The notes under the pieces were generated by a model. The model made no database searches and was not told the origin of the DNA. It worked only from the letters and a program-made list of their open reading frames with translations. A program made the position numbers and the translations under genes. A DNA stretch of 64,000 nucleotides, taken from the NCBI RefSeq assembly GCF_000974425.1, contig NZ_CP010429.1:4449501-4513500 (forward strand), written 5' to 3'. Positions 60,683-64,000 of the stretch are shown in pieces (within the stretch, counting starts at the first letter, position 1; every line of letters begins with the position of its first letter). This DNA is from Spirosoma radiotolerans. GTDB lineage: Bacteria > Bacteroidota > Bacteroidia > Cytophagales > Spirosomataceae.

Positions 60683-61900
60683 ATGAATATACACGAGTAT
60701 CAGGGCAAAGAAATTCTCAAAAAGTACGGTGTCCGCATTCAGGAGGGCATTGTCGCTGAGTCGCCCGAGAAAGCCGTTGAAGCCGCTAAACTCCTGATCG
60801 CTCAATCAGGTCAGAAGTTCGTAGTGGTAAAGTCGCAAATCCACGCGGGTGGGCGCGGAAAAGGCCAGATCGTCGGCTCTGAGCAGCGTGGTGTTGCTTT
60901 GGCCAAATCGGTAGATGCCGTACGCGACATTACCAAGAACCTCATTGGAAATGTACTGGTTACGCATCAGACAGGACCGGAAGGCAAGCGGGTGAATAAA
61001 GTTCTCATCGCTGAAGATGTCTATTACCCAGGGCCATCGGACCCGAAAGAAATGTACATCGGTATTCTGCTCGACCGGACAAAAGCCTGCAACGTGATTA
61101 TGGCCAGTACCGAAGGTGGTATGGACATTGAAGAAGTAGCTGAACATACGCCCGAAAAAATTGTGAAGGAGTGGATTGACCCAGCGGTTGGTCTGCAGCC
61201 TTTTCAAGCCCGAAAAGTGGCTTTTGGTCTTGGACTCGAAGGCGAGGCATTCAAAGAAATGGTGAAGTTCGTAACATCGCTTTACAAAGCGTATGTAGAT
61301 ACGGATGCATCCATGTTTGAGATCAACCCAGTATTGAAAACGTCGGACAATAAGATTCTAGCCGTCGATGCCAAGGTGAATCTGGATGACAATGCCCTGT
61401 ATCGCCATCCTGAGCTGAAGGCAATGCGGGACTTGGCCGAAGAAGATCCGCTCGAAGTAGAAGCGTCTGCGAATGACCTGAACTATGTAAAACTTGACGG
61501 AAACGTTGGTTGCATGGTAAACGGGGCAGGCCTGGCCATGGCTACGATGGATATTATTAAATTATCGGGTGGCGAACCGGCCAACTTCCTCGATGTTGGG
61601 GGCGGTGCGAATGCCAAAACCGTGGAAGCTGGCTTTCGGATTATTCTGAAAGACCCGAACGTAAAAGCCATTCTGATCAATATTTTCGGGGGTATCGTTC
61701 GTTGCGACCGCGTGGCGACGGGTGTTGTCGAAGCCTACAAAGCGATTGGCGATATTCCGGTTCCAATCATCGTTCGGTTGCAGGGTACAAACGCTGAAGA
61801 AGGCGCGAAAATCATTGATGAATCAGGACTGAAAGTACAGTCAGCCGTTCTGTTGAAAGAAGCCGCCGAAAAAGTGCGTCAGGTAATCGCAGGACTATAA
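60683..61900 (+). CDS. sucC: Succinyl-CoA synthetase beta subunit
   Basis: This 405-residue subunit binds the nucleotide and helps convert succinyl-CoA to succinate with formation of ATP or GTP in the TCA cycle. MNIHEYQGKEILKKYGVRIQEG starts the ATP-grasp domain; VKSQIHAGGRGKGQIVG and MFEINPVLKTSDNKILAVDAKVNLDDNALYRHPEL are hallmarks. The C-terminal domain has NGAGLAMATMDIIKLSGGEPANFLDVGGGA and ILINIFGGIVRCDRVA. The alpha subunit (sucD) is not adjacent, so it must lie elsewhere. Confidence 0.95.
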   Translation: MNIHEYQGKEILKKYGVRIQEGIVAESPEKAVEAAKLLIAQSGQKFVVVKSQIHAGGRGKGQIVGSEQRGVALAKSVDAVRDITKNLIGNVLVTHQTGPEGKRVNKVLIAEDVYYPGPSDPKEMYIGILLDRTKACNVIMASTEGGMDIEEVAEHTPEKIVKEWIDPAVGLQPFQARKVAFGLGLEGEAFKEMVKFVTSLYKAYVDTDASMFEINPVLKTSDNKILAVDAKVNLDDNALYRHPELKAMRDLAEEDPLEVEASANDLNYVKLDGNVGCMVNGAGLAMATMDIIKLSGGEPANFLDVGGGANAKTVEAGFRIILKDPNVKAILINIFGGIVRCDRVATGVVEAYKAIGDIPVPIIVRLQGTNAEEGAKIIDESGLKVQSAVLLKEAAEKVRQVIAGL

Positions 61901-61906
61901 TCAATA

Positions 61907-61970
61907 TATCCGACAGCAAGATACTGTCGGATACAAATAAAAAAGCCGGCGTGTACACGCCGGCTTTTTT
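61907..61970 (+). terminator. Double-hairpin terminator after sucC
   Basis: The first hairpin TATCCGACAG / CTGTCGGATA (61907-61933) is followed by a strong GC stem AAAAAAGCCGGCGTG / CACGCCGGCTTTTTT (61939-61970). The second has A- and T-tracts on both sides, so it also serves the convergent M48 peptidase gene. Confidence 0.88.
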
Positions 61971-61991
61971 ATTTATTGTAGGCTCAGTGCG

Positions 61992-62822
61992 TTATCGGGC
62001 ACTGGCATAATATTTCTGAGCGTCGGGCAGCAGTTTCTGTAAGTCAGCGATACGGCGTTCGTCGGATGGGTGGTCCGATAAAAACTCAGCAGGTGCTTTC
62101 CCCCCACCTGCTTTGGCCATCCGTGTCCAGAACGTGATTGCTTCTCTTGGATCATAGCCTGCCATCGACATAAAAATCAGCCCTAAGTGATCGGCTTCTG
62201 ATTCCTGTTTACGGCTGTGAGGAAGACCGACACCATATTGATAGGCTAATGGGCCAACGACGCCAAATGCCTGCTGGAATATAGCCTGTGTCTGCGCGCT
62301 TTTACCCGATGTGCCAATACCGGTTGCTACCTGACCAGCCTGAAGAAGACCATTGGCCACTAATCCTTCACTCATCCGTTCGTTACCGTGTTCAGCAATG
62401 GCGTGAGAAACCTCATGCCCCAGTACCGTAGCCAAACCAGCTTCATTCTGTGTGTACGGTAAAATACCAGAGTAAACGACGATTTTACCGCCGGGCATAC
62501 ACCAGGCATTTACCTGATTACTTTGCACCAAATGATACTCCCATTTGAACCCTTCAAGCCGTTTGCTGTAGCCGTTGCTGTTCATATAACTTTCAACAGC
62601 CCGACGAATACGATCGCCAACTCGATTGACCATTTCAGCATCGCCATTACTGGTGCTGATAACCTTACTTGTATCCAGGAATGCTTTGTATTGCGTGAAG
62701 CTCATAGAAAGCATGTCATTGTTAGGTACTAAAATCAGTTGCTTTCGTCCCGTTAAAGGTACTTTCTCGCAAGCCGTAACAGCAAAAGCGAGTGACAACA
62801 TGACAATTATGATTTTTTTCAT
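61992..62822 (-). CDS. M48-family metallopeptidase, lipoprotein
   Basis: This 276-residue protein has a lipoprotein signal (MKKIIIVMLSLAFAVTAC, Cys18) and the zinc motif HEVSH (His136, Glu137, His140) in ATVLGHEVSHAIAEHG. A later Glu ligand is in RKQESEADHLGLIFM (about 210). This matches the LoiP/BepA-like periplasmic M48 peptidases that control outer-membrane protein quality. No TPR domain follows. It is convergent with sucC and shares its terminator. Confidence 0.9.
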   Translation of the reverse strand: MKKIIIVMLSLAFAVTACEKVPLTGRKQLILVPNNDMLSMSFTQYKAFLDTSKVISTSNGDAEMVNRVGDRIRRAVESYMNSNGYSKRLEGFKWEYHLVQSNQVNAWCMPGGKIVVYSGILPYTQNEAGLATVLGHEVSHAIAEHGNERMSEGLVANGLLQAGQVATGIGTSGKSAQTQAIFQQAFGVVGPLAYQYGVGLPHSRKQESEADHLGLIFMSMAGYDPREAITFWTRMAKAGGGKAPAEFLSDHPSDERRIADLQKLLPDAQKYYASAR

Positions 62823-62957
62823 TTTTATGTGTTTTTAATGGTAGTATATTCTGACGTTATATGACGTGCAAAGTACTAGAATTGTTCAAAATTTTATGAA
62901 CCGATGCGGTCAGCCCCTCATTAGTCCTTAGATTTGTAGCATTTGGATTGGTTTAAT

Positions 62958-63007
62958 GTAACGCGGACATGCTGTCCGCACAGATGCGGACAGCATGTCC
63001 GCGTTAC
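62958..63007. repeat. Perfect 23-bp hairpin abutting the FAH-family start codon
   Basis: The arms 62958-62980 and 62985-63007 are exact complements around the loop CAGA. The inner words (GCGGACATGCTGTCCGC) are themselves nearly palindromic. The element ends 3 bp before the ATG at 63011, so in the mRNA it would cover the ribosome-binding region. Confidence 0.9.
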
Positions 63008-63010
63008 TCT

Positions 63011-63622
63011 ATGAAAATTATTTGCGTTGGCCGAAATTACGTTGAACACATCAAGGAGCTCAACAACGAACAGCCCGAGGACCCGGTCATTTTCATGAAG
63101 CCCGAAACGGCTATTCCTCTGAAACATGAGCCATTTTTCTACCCGGATTTTTCCACGGATGTTCATCACGAAGTTGAGATTCTGGTGAAAATCAATCGAG
63201 TGGGAAAGAATATTGACGAGAAGTTCGCCCATAAATATTATGACGAAATAGGCGTCGGAATTGACTTTACTGCCCGTGATGTGCAGAGTAAACTGAAGGC
63301 AAAAGGCTTGCCCTGGGAGCTGGCGAAAGGCTTCAATGGCTCTGCTCCTATTTCAAACTTTGTTTCTAAAACCGATTTTCCTGATTTACAGAATCTGAAC
63401 TTTCGGCTGGATATCAATGGCGAAACCCGTCAGGTAGGAAATACAAGCCTGATGCTGTTCAAGATCGACTACCTGATTTCGTTTGTATCGCGGTATTTTC
63501 TGCTACAACAGGGCGATATTCTATTTACAGGCACGCCGAAAGGCGTTGGCCCCGTTCAGGTGGGCGACCGCTTGACGGCATTCATTGAAGATAACCCAAT
63601 GCTTACGTTTGACGTAAAATAG
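63011..63622 (+). CDS. Fumarylacetoacetate hydrolase family protein
   Basis: This 204-residue enzyme has the FAH fold used by hydrolases and decarboxylases of acylpyruvates. MKIICVGRNYVEHIKELNNE starts the domain; VHHEVEILVKINRVGK supplies the metal-binding Glu pair, GVGIDFTARDVQ the Asp, and GDILFTGTPKGVGPVQVGD the C-terminal signature. The short length suggests an acylpyruvate hydrolase or oxaloacetate decarboxylase (FAHD1-like) rather than tyrosine-pathway FAH. The ATG at 63011 gives the family N-terminus; an upstream ATG at 62969 would translate the hairpin. Confidence 0.9.
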   Translation: MKIICVGRNYVEHIKELNNEQPEDPVIFMKPETAIPLKHEPFFYPDFSTDVHHEVEILVKINRVGKNIDEKFAHKYYDEIGVGIDFTARDVQSKLKAKGLPWELAKGFNGSAPISNFVSKTDFPDLQNLNFRLDINGETRQVGNTSLMLFKIDYLISFVSRYFLLQQGDILFTGTPKGVGPVQVGDRLTAFIEDNPMLTFDVK

Positions 63623-63677
63623 GCGTCCTTATTGATCGGACTCTAGCCAAGGTTGCGGTTTCCAATTGACTTTACTT

Positions 63678-64000
63678 TTGAAACAAAGACTAATTTATAA
63701 TCTGGTAGTAGCTGCTCTGTTTGGTTCAGGGGTAGTCCTTGGACAAACCAGCCCTCCGTCTGCACCGACCAAACCCGCTGCTCAGACGGGCTACATTCAG
63801 CCCGGCACGATCGAGGCCGGTTATTTTCAATTTCCGATTCAGCCCGGTGGGGCAAACTCCCTCTCAGGTGGCATGGGCGACTTGCGCCCCAATCACTTTC
63901 ATGCAGGTCTGGATATTCGTACCGGCGGCCGCGAAGGACTGGATGTCCATGCGGCTGCTGATGGTTACGTAGCACGAATTGCTGTATTCACGGGGGGCTA
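63678..64000 (+). CDS. M23-family metallopeptidase, N-terminal part (truncated by the window)
   Basis: The frame opens with TTG and encodes a signal peptide (MKQRLIYNLVVAALFGSGVVLG), a short Pro-rich spacer, and GYFQFPIQPGGANSLSGGMG. HFHAGLDIRTGGREGLDVHAAADGYVARI carries the zinc-binding His and Asp of LytM/M23 endopeptidases. The frame remains open to the window end, so the protein is incomplete. It would cut peptidoglycan cross-links or act as an envelope regulator. It lies 55 bp after the FAH-family gene. Confidence 0.85.
   Translation, partial: MKQRLIYNLVVAALFGSGVVLGQTSPPSAPTKPAAQTGYIQPGTIEAGYFQFPIQPGGANSLSGGMGDLRPNHFHAGLDIRTGGREGLDVHAAADGYVARIAVFTGG

Overview
The window looks like chromosome of a Bacteroidota member, most likely order Cytophagales and close to Spirosoma. 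The grounds are a Bacteroidota-type promoter (TTG, 19 bases, TAGCTTTG) upstream of the RND operon, the cluster miaB / sigma-54 regulator / lptE / secG / groESL, many FucP-type, GH105 and GH109 carbohydrate genes, almost no Shine-Dalgarno sequences, and about balanced GC. The genus is an inference from gene content, not a search. No tRNA, rRNA, CRISPR array, prophage or transposase gene was seen.

Layout. 0-7.5 kb: soluble PAS histidine kinase, glutaryl-CoA-dehydrogenase-like enzyme, secreted GH105 hydrolase, FAD oxidoreductase, Nudix hydrolase. 7.5-12.4 kb: two-gene RND efflux operon with its own promoter and terminator. 12.4-15.7 kb: an SGNH-like protein diverging from an ECF sigma factor, which overlaps a gene for an inner-membrane protein ending in a probable outer-membrane beta-barrel. 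15.7-18.9 kb: a compact minus-strand group (PLP dehydratase, GNAT, small secreted protein, sorbosone-dehydrogenase-like lipoprotein). 19-30.5 kb: sugar and cofactor metabolism (TIM-barrel isomerase, ketoglutarate-semialdehyde dehydrogenase, SDR, FolE/QueD, metallo-hydrolase, GH109 enzyme, FucP-type transporter, galactokinase-family kinase). 29.3-41 kb: LolC/E-type permease, RbfA, membrane proteins, YhhQ, alpha-E protein, NIPSNAP plus Gfo/Idh/MocA pair, OmpA lipoprotein-like protein, ABC exporter. 41.2-48.5 kb: argG / glycosyltransferase / argC, a 37-residue membrane protein coupled to a lipid kinase, a di-haem peroxidase, an rRNA methyltransferase. 48.5-59.5 kb: envelope and proteostasis cluster (BamA/TamA-like, miaB, sigma-54 activator, lptE, TPR protein, secG, groES, groEL). 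59.5-64 kb: lolD, sucC, M48 lipoprotein, FAH-family protein and a truncated M23 peptidase.

The strongest signal not explained by genes is a dense set of intergenic long hairpins built from short word-like modules. One family is made of GTTTGTGGTTTACGG-like words, another of GTGAAGAGTGAAGAA-like words, and there are several singletons. They sit between genes and at gene edges, supply stop codons (galactokinase, rbfA), and appear to have been absorbed as coding sequence at the start of the BamA-like gene and in the LptE signal peptide. Other notable items are a perfect 72-bp palindrome after the aldehyde dehydrogenase gene, a possible pseudoknotted RNA before it, an 18-bp LacI-like operator palindrome, and the sigma/anti-sigma-barrel pair.
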